Both the position numbers and the translations under genes were made by a program. The notes under the pieces were generated by a model that saw nothing but the letters and a program-made list of their open reading frames with translations, made no database searches and was not told where the DNA came from. From Parasitella parasitica (Eukaryota; Mucoromycota; Mucoromycetes; Mucorales; Mucoraceae): DNA of 64,000 nucleotides. Positions 42,314-54,419 of the stretch are shown here, one piece after another. Positions within the stretch are counted from its first letter, which is position 1. Each line of letters opens with the position of its first letter. Location of the stretch: positions 26,543 through 90,542 of the forward strand of contig MU619279.1 of the NCBI GenBank assembly GCA_025201805.1. Direction: 5' to 3'.

Positions 42314-43514
42314 TAGGATCAGATCGTTATTCTGTAACCTTGCCTTATGCTGCCCAATTTATATGTTCTCGGGAATAGCAAAAGGCATAAAGTTTATCGT
42401 TATGCCGCTCAATACAAAGTTTATCAAGACTAAGGAAGAAGGATAGGGAGGCTTTATCATTAGGAAATAGGCTGGAGTTTTATTTACAAGTTTCTTTTGG
42501 CTTCTCTTTGATCAATCTTCCTCTGTCTTGCTCTTGACACGAGCTCAAATAATGATTTTCCATTTTGTGCCCTCGGATTGTCTCTTTCGTTTAAAAAGTA
42601 TGCCAAAGTTCCAACTGTGAGCGAAAATACAATATCGCCAGACCTTGCATAAAGCTATTAATCTGAATTTCGACTGTAAATACTACACACAAGCCTTACC
42701 TTGAGATGAGATACTGGTATTTAATAGGGGCAGACATCGTTTGCTTGAGCGATACAAGGAGAAAGGATACTTTATAAAATAACCCGGGGTTTGCAACATT
42801 TGAAAGCGGGTGAGGGAGGGGGGTGCAAATTAAGCCACGAATAACAGTGCCTTGATGCAGTTCTCGGAATTTTCAAAGCGAAACTACAATTCAATGTTTA
42901 CTCGATGCCGAACTAAAGGATTGGTAAAGCTGGTTTTCTTTATACTGATTGTGGTCAAATACAATTAGTATGGTGAATTTACTACTGAATGGAGTTATAT
43001 CTCTTCTGGGAAATTTCAGTCATGTACAAACGAATCGTGTTATCGAGCCATTAAATATTGATCGAATAGAAACAATTGGCAAACGCTTGTACTAATATAC
43101 AGAAATTTGAGTTTTACATGAACCACTCATTCATCCAAATATTTATAAATTTTGCAGAATTTTGCCATTCTAAGTTTGCGTTCACTATTTCTCAAAATAA
43201 ATAGGCAAGATGAACATCTGTAGCTGTAAATGTACTTGCACAACAAATCAGCAATTCAAGGAAGGCTCGCTTGATTCGATAGGCAAACCCAAAGATCATG
43301 AGATACCCGGTTAGATTCGAATCCTGAAAGCTCCAATGCCGACTGTATAGTATTGATTGCTTCCTAAAATACTGTACCTTATCTTGTCGTACAAACCAAT
43401 GCCTTTGCATAGTTTGCTTCGTGACTGAAAAGATCGAGTGGCGGATTCATTTCTTGTGCTGTCAAATGTTCGAAAACTTTTTCCGTTCTTTTTTTTTTCT
43501 TCAACTTATAGAAA
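42314..43514. other. Divergent spacer
   Basis: 1.2 kb without a supported gene. A locally G-rich patch at about 42782-42832 stands out from the AT-rich surroundings. Short frames on both strands look like chance. Confidence 0.45.
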
Positions 43515-44897
43515 ATGTCTGAACAACAAATTATTGCTCCATCCTCAGGTCTCTTCACTTGCATTTCATGCCAAGTAGCTTTTCAATCGGCTGATGGTCA
43601 AAGGAACCATTACAGATCAGACTGGCACAGATACAATCTGAAGAGAAAAGTTGTGAGTCTCCCTCCTGTCACATCCGAGCAATTTAACAGTAAAACTGAA
43701 GGTTAGTATAAGCAGGGGCTGTTTTTCTTTCCATGACAGCATCTGACAGTGTGCAGCCCGTGATACAAAGGAAGCTGAAACCAAAAAGATTGTCGAGACA
43801 ACAAACAACTACTGTCAGACATGTCGCAAGACATTTGGATCCAACAATCAGTATGACAACCATATGCAGTCAAAGAAACACAAGGAAGTCGCTGCCAAAC
43901 AGGCTTTGAAGCAGGAAGAGTTCAAGCAAGAAAAACAAGTTCCAGCAAATATCGAGAAACAAGTAGACCTGAGAATCACAGAGGAAACCACCGAAGAAGA
44001 GATGCTGGCTATGATTGATGAAAAGATCAAGACTGCACCTCGTCTTGAAGAAACAGACTGCCTCTTTTGTTCACACAAAGCAGACTCATTTGAAGACAAC
44101 ATGACACACATGACCAACGTACACAGTCTTTTCATACCTGATATTGAGTTTTTGGTTGACCTGAGGGGCTTGATTCGCTATTTGGGCGAGAAAATCACAG
44201 TTGGTAACGTTTGTATCTTTTGTAATGGTAAGGGCAGAGGCATGAGATCAGTGGATGCTGTTAGAAAACACATGGTAAGTCTGGCAAGGGTGAGACGAGA
44301 TTTGTCGGATAATCTAATTCTTTGGAAATAGAGCGACAAGGGCCATTGTAAAATTGCGTATGAAGAGGACGACGATGCTGCTGAATTAGTTGATTTCTAC
44401 GACTTTTCATCTTCTTATCCTCAAATCGAAGGTGATGAACGAGAAGTGGACATCGACGCAGAATTAGGACAACTCACATCAGCATTGACATTGGCCGACG
44501 ATGAAATGTCGTTAGTGTTACCGAATGGATCTGTCGTAGGAAATCGTCACATGAAGCGTTACTATGACCAAAAGTTCAAGCCAGAGGAGGTATGATACAA
44601 CTGAACAAAAGCAAAGGCAAAGAGTAAAAGTAAATATACTAATAATGGGGCTGTTTTAAATCTTAGACACGGGATTCCATTCTCATCAACAAGCTCATCG
44701 GCCAATACTCTGAATCACCTGCTTTTGAATCCATGCGCAACTCGAACAACAACAACAGACTATTGCTTACTAATGGAAGACACGGTATGCGCACTACAGA
44801 AGCATTCAAGGATCTCCGCACAAGACATGAATACACCACAAAGGTCGGTATGAATCAAAACAGACTGCAAAAGCATTTCAGAATCCAAATCCTCTAG
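43515..44897 (+). CDS. REI1: Cytoplasmic 60S pre-ribosome factor Rei1 (ZNF622-like)
   Basis: A 397-residue protein in four exons (43515-43701, 43757-44274, 44332-44589, 44667-44897). Four zinc-finger units are visible: FTCISCQVAFQSADGQRNHY, YCQTCRKTFGSNNQYDNHMQ, TDCLFCSHKADSFEDNMTHM and CIFCNGKGRGMRSVDAVRKH. The GHCKIAYEEDDD stretch and the basic C-terminus with NNRLLLTNGRHGMR match the family. Rei1 recycles shuttling factors such as Arx1 from the nascent 60S subunit and inserts its C-terminal tail in the exit tunnel. Gene length fits (yeast Rei1 393). Confidence 0.95.
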
Positions 44898-45372
44898 TTG
44901 TTTTCTCCAATTTGTATAATGAATCACATTTTAAATGAGCTGCACCATTTGCGCAACCAACATTGTGTCAAACGTCGATCTTTTTTTTTTATTGCACAAT
45001 AATGCAATTTAATTTATTGATGCTGACACTTGAAAACATTGATAATCTCTTGTTTACAATTCTTGAAGTTTGAAAGAATATGTTCACCTACAGAATAATC
45101 AAAAAGGGATTAAAGCCTTGTTCTCATTATAGAACCATTTATCTCTCTACTTTCAAGGTGAAGTTCTTATGCCTCTTCTTGCGAGTGAAATTACAGGAAA
45201 TGTAAACCCTTCTGTTGTAACAAAACTAAAAAAGTAAATGCTACTGTAAAAAAAGACAATCTTCGCATAATACGACAGCATTGAAGTATGTGACGAACTC
45301 CGGGGGGGGGGCAATATTACAGGATTCAGCAGTACAAATCCAGGATCTAGATATGCAATCAAAACAACCTGA

Positions 45373-45632
45373 AGGTTCGTTATCCCCATGTAGCAGGAGT
45401 GGAGAACACAAACGCAGATATTCTCAGCCGAGCGAATCAACCTCTGTACGAACCAGCAATTCCGAAAACTTTCTACAACCTGTTGAAGCGACAATGGGGA
45501 AGAGGATGGAAGATCGACGCCCTTGCGGCCTCACACAACAATCAACTCAAACAATACTGAAGTATGAACAACAACCCATTTGCAAACCGGATAGACGCAT
45601 TCCAACAGAGTTGGACGAGGAACAAACTTTAG
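45373..45632 (+). pseudogene. Decayed retrotransposon: post-RNase H region of a DIRS/Ty3-like element
   Basis: In the frame that includes 45399-45401, translation gives PHVAGVENTNADILSRANQP and then FYNLLKRQWGRGWKIDALAA with SHNNQLKQY, a stop (45558-45560), then PFANRIDAFQQSWTRNKL and another stop. The pattern H.aG..N..AD.LSR, WG...iDafA..hN.QL..Y and DAF.qsW is the conserved stretch after RNase H in DIRS- and Ty3-type elements. Two stops and the absence of reverse transcriptase upstream show it is dead. Assignment to DIRS rather than Ty3 is a guess. Confidence 0.6.
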
Positions 45633-45639
45633 ATGTTTC

Positions 45640-45910
45640 CGCCGTAGCGACTCATTTTTCACCTTCCTGTCCGCTGTGCCCCGCTCCATGCACGGAAGAT
45701 CTCAACCATTTTTTCTTTATCTGCCCAACAAAACTCTCTGTATGGCGCAATACTACCAATACCTACCTCTCCCATATACCGGCTCACCGATGAGGCTCTC
45801 CTCCAACCCTCACAAACCTTACAAACCCTGTCACTGGCTGAGGCAAAATTGCCACTTTTTACAAATATAGATAAGAGCATCATTTATAGCAAATATAAAA
45901 GCTTTTTCAA
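45640..45910 (+). pseudogene. Decayed zf-RVT domain of a non-LTR-type retroelement
   Basis: The frame gives SPSCPLCPAPCTEDLNHFFF and ICPTKLSVWRNTTNTYLSHI, the Cys2-His-Cys zinc-binding tail found after the reverse transcriptase of many fungal LINE-like elements. At about 45790 the frame stops, and the +1 frame continues in the same style (DEALLQPSQTLQTLSLAEAK) up to about 45909, so one frameshift has broken it. It abuts the DIRS/Ty3-like fragment without a visible spacer. Confidence 0.55.
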
Positions 45911-46540
45911 TTCATGATAACGTCCCACTTTTCCTCAAATAGCCTAAGCATCATTTTGACAAAAAGGAGTGCTGTAGCCCTGAACATTGGTATGTTGAAA
46001 ATAAACATTTATGATGTAGGGCAACTACATATAGCGGATCAGCAAAGTGATTATTATCATTGAATTTATGATAATGATTGGATCAATACGGAAGAGCGAG
46101 TAATCAAATTTCGTTTATATACATGTGAAACCTACGCTGTTGTATTTTTCGAAACCAAAGCGAATTAATAATTGGTAGCAACATATTTGGGTTACACAAT
46201 CACCTAGCGTGTTCACCAAGGCAAAGCGTAAAGGCGATGCAATTTCTTATGCTGTTGTTATCAAGAGATGGCCAAAACTGGTGGTCAAAAATTGTGTACT
46301 TGAAAAAAATTAGGGAATCGAAACAATGTGCGTTTCGTATACATGCGATTGATTACAGGATCAGACATCTCTATTAATGTTTACAAGAAAATAACCGGCT
46401 AAATAATCTACTTCTTGTCTAAAACGTTTAAAGCGGATCTTCTCAATATATTTTTTAGAAACGGATCATTATATAAATGTTTTGAATTTTTTCATTCTGT
46501 CTGTTTTCTTGCTCTTTTATCTACTCGGTATAGAAAACAA

Positions 46541-48214
46541 ATGGAAAAATCAAGTGAGCCGCATAACGAAATTTTTGCTGAAAATGTTGACCGATTATCG
46601 CAAAGATCTACTCTGACTTACGACGACGCAAATGATTTGACATTGACACCCTACAACAACCAAAATCCTCAGGCTTCTGTTGATCTCGAGAAAATATCCA
46701 CTGTCAAAACTGAAAAATATGATGCTGAAGCAGGTCAATTATCCCCTCTAGAGACTCGCAAAACTAGTAAATATCTGCTGCCCGGATTTATGTAGATCAA
46801 TCATGAACACTAACAATGCTACCTCCATTTAGATGTCACTATCGCAAGTATAATTGAAATGCCTAATGATGCCTTTTATGATGGTATTCCAGATGGCGGT
46901 TATGGGTGGTAAATGTCATTAATAGATAAGAAAATTTGAGGCTCATCATTAATCTGATCTGATCTGTAGGGTTGTAGCTGTTGTTGGCTTTCTAATTAAC
47001 TTTGTTATGTTTGGCACGGCTTCTATTTGGGGTAAACTTTCTATTCCATTCCGGTTAAATGTTTAACTGACTCATCTTCTCAAATCAACAACATAGGCGT
47101 GTTCTCGAATGCGTATGCTACCACGATTCTCAAAGACAAAGCAACTACCATTGAATTAATGGGTGTTGGCTCCACTTTGATTGTGTGCCTGAATTTATTC
47201 ACGCCCGTCAGTCCATTGCTGGCTCCTTTGGGTGCGCGCCTTACTATGGTTATTGGCAGTGTTCTCATGTCGCTAGGTATCATTTTAGCTGGATTCAGCA
47301 CAGAGGTGTGGCATCTCTATATGACTCAAGGCGTCTTGTTTGGAATCGGTTCTTCTTTGGTGTACATGTCTATCGTTGCTGTCATCCCTCAATGGTTCAC
47401 TACCAAACGAGGCACTGCTATGGGCATTAGTTCTGCTGGATCTGGCTTTGGTGGTTTAGCTCTTAGCCCCATGGTAACCTCTCTCGTTGAGAAATATGGC
47501 CTTCCTTGGGCTTATCGAATTGTGGGCCTAATGGCATTTGGCATTTGCTTCATTGCATCTTTGCTGATTCGCACACGTTTACCTCCAGGACATAAAAAGC
47601 AGCCTATTCAGTCGCCTATCAAGCTTTCCATGCTGAAAGATGTTGACTTTGTCGTAATGCTATGCGGTGTTGTTATTGCCCTTACTGGCTATCTGATTCC
47701 TTTGTTCTATTTGCCAAAGTACTGCTCAACGTATGGCATTAGTCAAGCGGACTCATCCAATATTGTTGGCGTTGCATGCGCTATGAACGCAATAGGTCGT
47801 CTAGTTCTCGGCTACTTTGCTGACCGCATTGGCCGCCTGAATATGTACGTATTTGCGTCTACTTTTGCTGGTCTTATTTGCATGCTGTTGTGGCCGTTTG
47901 CTAAAACATACGGCTCGCTGATGGCCTTTGCTGTTCTTTTTGGGTTTACTTGTGGTATCTACTACGCCCTTGCACCTCCAATCACAGCAGCGGTTGTTGG
48001 CCCTGACAATATCTCATCTGGTTTATCGATTCTATTCATTGTCAGTGCCGTCGCAGCGACAGGACCACCCATTGCGTCTGCAATTCAAGAAGCTACACCT
48101 GGCAATGGTTACATTGGTGTACAAATGTTTTCCGGAGCTGTGTACCTTTTTGGATCCCTTATTTGTGTACTTTTGAAGCTGAAAATGACAGGCTCACTTT
48201 TTTCTAATATGTAA
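46541..48214 (+). CDS. Monocarboxylate/riboflavin-type MFS transporter (MCH family)
   Basis: A 493-residue membrane protein in four exons (46541-46766, 46833-46908, 46970-47031, 47097-48214). A hydrophilic N-terminus of about 90 residues leads into the family signature PDGGYGWVVAVVGFLINFVM. Twelve hydrophobic segments follow, with LMGVGSTLIVCLN, the loop AVIPQWFTTKRGTAMGISSA and the mid motif RLVLGYFADRIGRLN. This is the MCT/SLC16 layout, seen in yeast as Mch1-Mch5. Family members carry monocarboxylates or riboflavin; the substrate cannot be told from sequence. The start at 46541 is preferred to an upstream in-frame ATG because the frame before it looks like leader. Confidence 0.92.
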
Positions 48215-48507
48215 AACATTATATCCCCTAAATTCCTTTCTCTCTTCGTACATTCTATGAGCCTTCATGATGGCCATTATTATACATCATACGTGTATGT
48301 AGAAACCACCTTACTACTAATTCTCTCCTATAACTTTATTATACCTTTTTATATATATGATTGTACACGTTATACTACTATACATAAACAAATATTACGC
48401 CAATCCATAGTTTCACAGCATAAAAGTTTGATGTTCATCAGATTCTAGTACTTCTAAAGATTTGAAAAGCTTTTTCATTTTTCTTCTTCATTTTACTTTC
48501 ACATAAA

Positions 48508-50934
48508 ATGTCTGATAGTGTACCTGGCTCTCCTGTGCCAACTGGCAATGTGTCTACTACTGAGCGCACAAGACTTTTGAATACTTCTACCATGAGTTAT
48601 AGTGTTCGCGAACAAGAAACTTCTACTGTGATTACCATGGGCACCTCGTCTGAAGAAACCCATCGCCATTTCCTCAATGGCAGCGGGAATGCAGCGATTG
48701 CCACGACACGTCGTTTGTACAATAGTGTCGTCTCGGCTGGACAACCCGCTATTCCCACCCATCAACTTACAGACAAGATTCAAGACATTTTAGTTTTTTC
48801 TGAGATCAAGAAAAAGCAACAGGAACGCGCCTCTATCGAGGAAAGAAAGCAAAAGAAGAAAGAAAAGCGAAGCCAAGGCGGCGACGCTGTGGTACCTGTT
48901 TCTAGCAGCAGCAGCAGCAGCAGCAGCAGTGATAGTGATAGCGACGCTGGCAGTACACGTCAGTTGCTCAAGAAGAAGCTTAGCGAATGGTCCCTTGACG
49001 GCAGCAAGTCTTCTGATAATAACGATACTGGAAAGCGGTTGAGAAAGCGAGACTACGCAGTGGATGCTTTGAAATTGGCCACCGACAAATGGAAGACAAA
49101 GCATGGATGGGCAACAGGAAGTAATAACAGCTCTTCGGCAAGTCTGTTTGCCAACGGAAGTGCAACTGCCACAGCGTCAACCACTACATTGCTCAATAAT
49201 GTCCATAACGGAGTCACTGGTGCAGCCAATATTACCATTGTAAAGCAGACAAAGAAGCAAGCAGAGTCAATCCCTTCTTCTGCTGAAAGTGTGTTTGACG
49301 TCGCCAAAAATGCCTCCGTTTGTGCCGTTTTGGCCTTGTTACACGAACGTCGGCAATCTTCCGGCCATTCGATGGAGACTGATGTATCACTGCAATCGCT
49401 TGCCTTGTCTACTTTGAACCTCGGTCTCAAAGTGCACGATAAATCGGCCTCTCATGTTGTCTTGTACGAAATGCTGACGACCAAATGGCTTAATGGCAAA
49501 TCAGGTATGTGTTTTGTGCCTCCGATGTTGGCTTTGAAGCTTAACTAGTCCTTTATATTAGCTCTGGATTGGGCTGTTGAGAATGACAGCCAACTGATCC
49601 TCAATGATGCTCGAGTTCAGCGGGTGATTGAGGTATGTATCTCTATTTATATATGTACCACTTGTGTGTGAATATGCTGAAATTGGGTTAAATCAGGATC
49701 TCTGGCAGTCTGGTCCAAGCTGGCGTCATGATCCCACGCATCCAAGTAACATTTGGGTACAAGGTTCAGGGGCAAAATCTGATGAAGAGCCTCCCAAGAA
49801 GAATTTTGCATGCTTTGTTATTTGTCGCACATTCGAGGACTTTTTGGCACGCTGGCCCAGTGCAAAATACCAAACTTGGCTTGCTTTTTTCTCTGCTTTA
49901 GTATACCTTGCTTTCCATTTAGCTACTGTCTCCAACGTCGAATATACGTCAGATACTCCCTTTGTTTTTGAATACATCTACTACTTCTTTGTTGTCTCTG
50001 ATCTGCTCTTGGAGGCCTTCAAATTAGTATCACAGCCTTTTACATATCTCAAGAAAATCTCGTCATACATTTCTCTGGTTACGGTTGGTCTCTTGGTGTC
50101 CTCGTTTATCATCCGATTCTTTACATTACTTGTCGTTGAAAGCATCGAAGATGAGTATTATTTGCTCAACGTTTCTTTCACCCTGCTCATCTTGGCTACT
50201 CCCTTGATGTTTTTCCGTGTCTTTGCGACAACCACTGATCTGTGTTGGAGTACAGCAAAGACAAATTACGTTTTGCACCAATGTTTTGTAAACAGCCTTT
50301 GGGTCTTTGGTCTTGGTCTTTTCGTAATCATAGGTTTTTGGGTAGCCTTAGGTGCTTTGCAATTCAATGACATTCATCCACTTGCAATGCTGCGTTTATT
50401 GGTATTTGGTGCGCTTCAGTAAGTATTTGGAAAATTTCCCTACTACAGCCAACAAAACTGCAAATACTAATCAAAAACATGCACTATAGTGCTCCCGAGA
50501 TTGGCGACACTCTTTATTACCAGCCACAGACAGCTGGTTTATTGCTTGCTGTCTACCTCTTTTTGACAGTAGTAATCCTCGGGTCCCTGCTGACCGCTTC
50601 GTTCTTGAGCACAGTCTTGGAAATCAACTCTCGCATCGAAACCGTGAAGCGCAACTGGATTATCAACCGTTGCCTCAAGTCAAATCCTGTATTAAATGCA
50701 TTCATCCCAAGCCTTGTTATTGATTTGATATTTGGTGTCATCCGTTGGTTTGCCCGTGTGGTGTGTAAACGTCAATCTCCTGTTCTTTGGATTGAGAAAA
50801 CACATCAAGTTTTGTGGTATATTATCTATTCTCCTGTCATCTTATTAGTTGGAATATATGAATTGGTGACTACCTTGCTGTTCAGATGGAAGATGGTAAC
50901 AAAAGCATTCCACCCAGATATTGTTGTAGTTTGA
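48508..50934 (+). CDS. Probable TRP-like cation channel (polytopic membrane protein)
   Basis: A 744-residue protein in four exons (48508-49504, 49562-49632, 49697-50418, 50490-50934). About 330 N-terminal residues are hydrophilic and low in complexity, with STTERTRLLN, a poly-Ser run coded by an AGC repeat, and a Lys/Glu-rich coiled piece. A short linker ALDWAVENDSQLILNDARVQ then RVIEDLW resembles the pre-membrane segment of TRPM/Yvc1-like channels. At least six hydrophobic helices follow (about 405-660), then a cytosolic tail. Between helices five and six the stretch ALGALQFNDIHPLAMLRLLV could be the pore region. I did not see a classical selectivity signature, so channel function is an inference; a fungus-specific membrane protein is the alternative. 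Confidence 0.6.
48904..48929 (+). repeat. (AGC)n coding trinucleotide repeat
   Basis: About 8.7 AGC units in frame, encoding a poly-Ser run in the channel-like protein. Likely length-variable between strains. Confidence 0.9.
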
Positions 50935-52059
50935 ATTTAAAAAAATGCATGGAATCCCATAATCCATTTCCACTAAATGCTGTCATTTTGTATTTGGCAT
51001 CAGCCTGGTTTTACAATAAATCTGTCGTTGTTGTTTTGATTCTACACTGAAATATATGTAGCGACTCTGGTATACACACATCAATTTAGGCATTTTGTTG
51101 AGTAAGACTGAGCGTTATACCAATATGTGTAACGCCGGTGTTGTTATAAAACGATTATTGACTTGTATTATCCCATGAAATATTTCCTTGTAAACAATTT
51201 TCATTTTCGAAAATAAGGTGCTCGCATTTATTGTAGAGTGATAGAGCCACCATGCAACTCTCACATTCATAATAATTGACTGATTAAATATAGACAGGTA
51301 GGTCTTGCTCTGACTACTACAGTGTTATTCTTATATTGATTCATGCAGATCTATGCAAAATAAATAGACACTTTCTTATAAATCAGTAAAATCATTAGTT
51401 TTGTATCTAGTAAACCAAGTTTTTATTACTTTTCCATTTCCTCTTATATATATAGTTGTATGTTGTGCTCATCTTTAAAGCCTATATAAATTTACTTTTT
51501 GAGGGAGTAGTTTTGAAGATACTTTGATATGTGCTATAATAAAAGAACTAACAGTACTAATTTATTTTCATCAAATTAACATTTTGTCTTCCAGGACATC
51601 TCAGTAAATGATCAGTCATTGTTTTTGCTTTTCGTATGAGGCCATCTTACTGCTTTGATGAAGAAGAACAAATGCCAGACTTGTCAATTCAAGCAGTACA
51701 GCCAGTTAAAAAAATAGACACTAAGCATTCAAAACCACCTCATATTGTATAACATTCTTACTAGAACTCTTATGAGGCTTTCAATATGTATTTAATAGTT
51801 TTCAACATGTTTGTGTGTGAGTTTGTTATATAAAGTTTTTGGCATTTTAGTCTGTGATTTGAAAAATTGCAGTAGTAGAATTAACGAATATTCGTTAAGC
51901 ATATTGTGCCAGTGTGAAGGGCAAAGCAAAATGTTGTGTAAATGTTATATGAAAAGAAATAAATAAGACTTTCTCTTAATAAAACCAGATACAAAACCAA
52001 AGACTTTTATTGACACAAGATACGATCTCTATTTATACTAAAATAAATCCCGATCAATG
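50935..52059. other. Intergenic region
   Basis: AT-rich sequence with no supported gene. A short frame at 51636-51752 (starting MRPSYCFDEEEQMPD) looks somewhat protein-like and lies upstream of the OrfB/Fanzor-like remnant, but cannot be joined to it. Confidence 0.45.
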
Positions 52060-52063
52060 TTTA

Positions 52064-52473
52064 TAGGTGATTATGGGCACGGCTTTGGCTTGGCTATTAA
52101 AGGCCATCCGCGCTTGGGTGGACTCTGAAAAGAGAAAAGACATGTCAGGTACAACATTTATCGTTATCACTAATGAGCATAGCTCATCCCAGACTTGCCT
52201 TTTCTGCTTTTCAAAATTAGCCCACCCAATCTTCTTCAATAATCACATGCTTAGATTGTGAAAAGGGTCCTTTATATGCCTAATCAAGAGTGTCCAAATA
52301 AACTTAATCACCTGTGCAGAGACAAGACTTCAGCAATAGCAATTGGTTTGGCTGGCCTGGTGGTAATTTTATTTGGCGTAACATTCCCCTGCTTCGACCC
52401 AGTGGCAGCAACAGCAAAAACAGGCATGTTTAACAAAATAGTTCGCGATTTTTTGAACAGAAAACATCGTTAG
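52064..52473 (+). pseudogene. OrfB/TnpB-like (Fanzor-type) C-terminal fragment, frameshifted
   Basis: The first frame gives ALAWLLKAIRAWVDSEKRKD, then FIVITNEHSSSQTCLFCFSK, a segment shaped like the y.TSkTC..C zinc-finger start of OrfB/TnpB proteins. It stops at 52258-52260, and a second frame continues with NQECPNKLNHLCRDKTSAIA and IGLAGLVVILFGVTFPCF. The CxxC / C...C pairs followed by RDxxSAxAIGLAG parallel the zinc ribbon and the final RuvC Asp (RDvNAA.NI) of TnpB and its eukaryotic homologue Fanzor. One frameshift and the lack of the N-terminal and RuvC-I/II parts mean the copy is not functional. The family call is by motif only. Confidence 0.5.
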
Positions 52474-52868
52474 GGCTCGTTTGTCGATGGCGGCAATAAT
52501 CGTTGAGGTAAATAGGCATAGCTGCAAGCAACGTTAGATGCACCAAATACAATTCACACCACAAAACTTCTTTTTCTTCTTCTTTTTTGGTAATAAGTGA
52601 GCAGCTTTCTTTTCTGAGAACCTCAGATTACAATACCGATTCAGTATTGCTATATGAATCAAGATCAACAATTTTTTATTTTCAATTATATGCAGCATAA
52701 AATTGGTTGCAATCAAAAGATTCAATCAAGTCTAGATACAAACATATTTGACAGACTATTAGATCCACTGATGTAAATATTTATTATTACAAGTATGCCT
52801 ATACATTTGGTATCATGTGTACATCGTAAAGTGGAAACACTTGCGGTTATGCATTTTATTAGGTATTT
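52474..52868. other. 3' spacer of the chitinase gene
   Basis: AT-rich, 395 bp, with a tcttctt run. No gene seen. Confidence 0.5.
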
Positions 52869-54419
52869 TTAAGTACGAACATCTTGTATAGCATTTAATA
52901 GGGAGTTACTAGCATCATCCATCTCAAGAGACCAAAGCATGATACCGCCCAATTTCTTTTCTATAGCAAATTGTGATTTCAGGCGAAGAGAAGTGGGATT
53001 ATCGTAGGTGATAAATTGATGACTTTGTTTATGGTAAGAAAATGGAGTTTGGGTTCTTTGGTCCCAATACGTAGACCATCCCGAAGCATTGTATGCGGCA
53101 CCAGACGCCTCAATGGTTCTCCACTGATATTCACCAGAGAAAGAAGGCTTTGAACCAGGACAAGGATCAGTGGAATTTTCGTCATACCGATCACCTTTAA
53201 TTTGCTCGATTGATCTATCAAGAGGGACATTTAAACCGGTATTTTGACTCATATGTTGCAATGTCTTGTGTGTGTATCCGTAAAAAGGTACCCCCAGATA
53301 GAGGCGATCAGACGGAATACCAGCATCAAGCCATTCCTGTACAGACGATTCAACACTGACATGTTGTCCAGCAACACCATAGTGAAGCGGGGCATTTGAA
53401 GAAGTTGTGTTACTCCATATACCATTGATATCGTAAGCCTAAACACACTGTCATTATTTTTTGTTACTCCCATCAAGATGAACTTCTAATTACCATAATA
53501 TAAAACGCATCCATAAAATCAGCCCAGCCTTCATCCAGATTTTCCATAACGTTACGATCAGCATCCCTAAATACATGGGCATTAACAGCAGCTGTGATCA
53601 GCTTGTGCTCATCAGGATATCGTTCGTCTAGCATTTTACGAAGGACTTGGATAAAGGCCAAAAAGTTGTCAGTGTCTTTAGGATGTCTACAGTTATATTA
53701 GTCTCCTTTTTGGTTTGGATTCAACTTGAATTATCATACTTTCTGTTACAAGATACGCCATCTGCATCATTGGGATATTCTAGTCGTGGATATGTGAGAT
53801 TGTTATTATTCACTTATTTTTCTAGCGGCCTACTTACCCCAATCCAAGTTGACCCCGTTTAAATCGTACTTTTCAACGGCTTGCATAATCTTCTTTGCAA
53901 ATTTTCTGCGGTTATTCGAAGTTCTTACCAGTGAACTAAAGTAGATCGAACCAGTCCAGCTAGAAGTCCAGATGGCTGTTATTATTAATACAATATATTT
54001 CATGCAATACCAATTACCCTCCAACGGCAAGACTGACACCTTTTCCATGCTTATGAGCTTCCTCGACAACTATAATAACGAATTGTCAAGCGTCTTAATT
54101 TTATTTATTTACAATTTGAGATCGCAATTACCTTGTTGAAGCTGCTCCTCATCAAACATTTTTAGATCGCCATGTCTGTCAGGTACAGCAAAAGCATAAG
54201 CAATGTGATCAATTTTGCTCCATGGAATAACCTTTGGGACATCCTGTGTGAAATGCAGCGTTTAGCATTATTTAAATGTGCGCGCATATGTCAAGCACTA
54301 ACCCAATCAACCACATATGTAATCAGTTGATGGCTACCATACGTAGGGCTATTTTGATCTATCAGGCTATGAGCAACGAAGAACAAGAGACTACTGAGGA
54401 TCAGGTATATCTGAAGCAT
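52869..54419 (-). CDS. Secreted glycoside hydrolase family 18 chitinase
   Basis: A 401-residue protein in seven exons (54303-54419, 54132-54243, 54018-54069, 53838-53959, 53740-53779, 53494-53686, 52869-53438), frames exact. The signal peptide is MLQIYLILSSLLFFVAHS. The barrel begins HQLITYVVDWDVPKVIPWSK with IDHIAYAFA; the SxGG-type strand reads GVSLAVGGWTGSIYFSSLV. The catalytic strand reads LNGVNLDWEYPN, keeping the Asp and proton-donor Glu of the DxxDxDxE motif but with Asn in the two earlier Asp positions. Later landmarks are FMDAFYIMAYDINGIW and GGIMLWSLEMDDASN. No chitin-binding domain or GPI signal is seen. It probably acts on wall chitin during growth. Confidence 0.92.

Larger units (their letters stand above)
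44898..46540. other. Intergenic region with retroelement remnants
   Basis: Holds the composite retroelement remnant at 45300-45910 (listed separately). Outside it, the sequence is AT-rich with an inverted repeat at about 46049-46071 (attatcat/atgataat) and a protein-like frame near 46206-46306 that ends in stops. Confidence 0.5.

Noticed and set aside
43300-43345. gattcgaatcc string resembling a tRNA T-arm
   Set aside because: The flanking bases do not pair as a T-stem and no acceptor or anticodon stem could be drawn.
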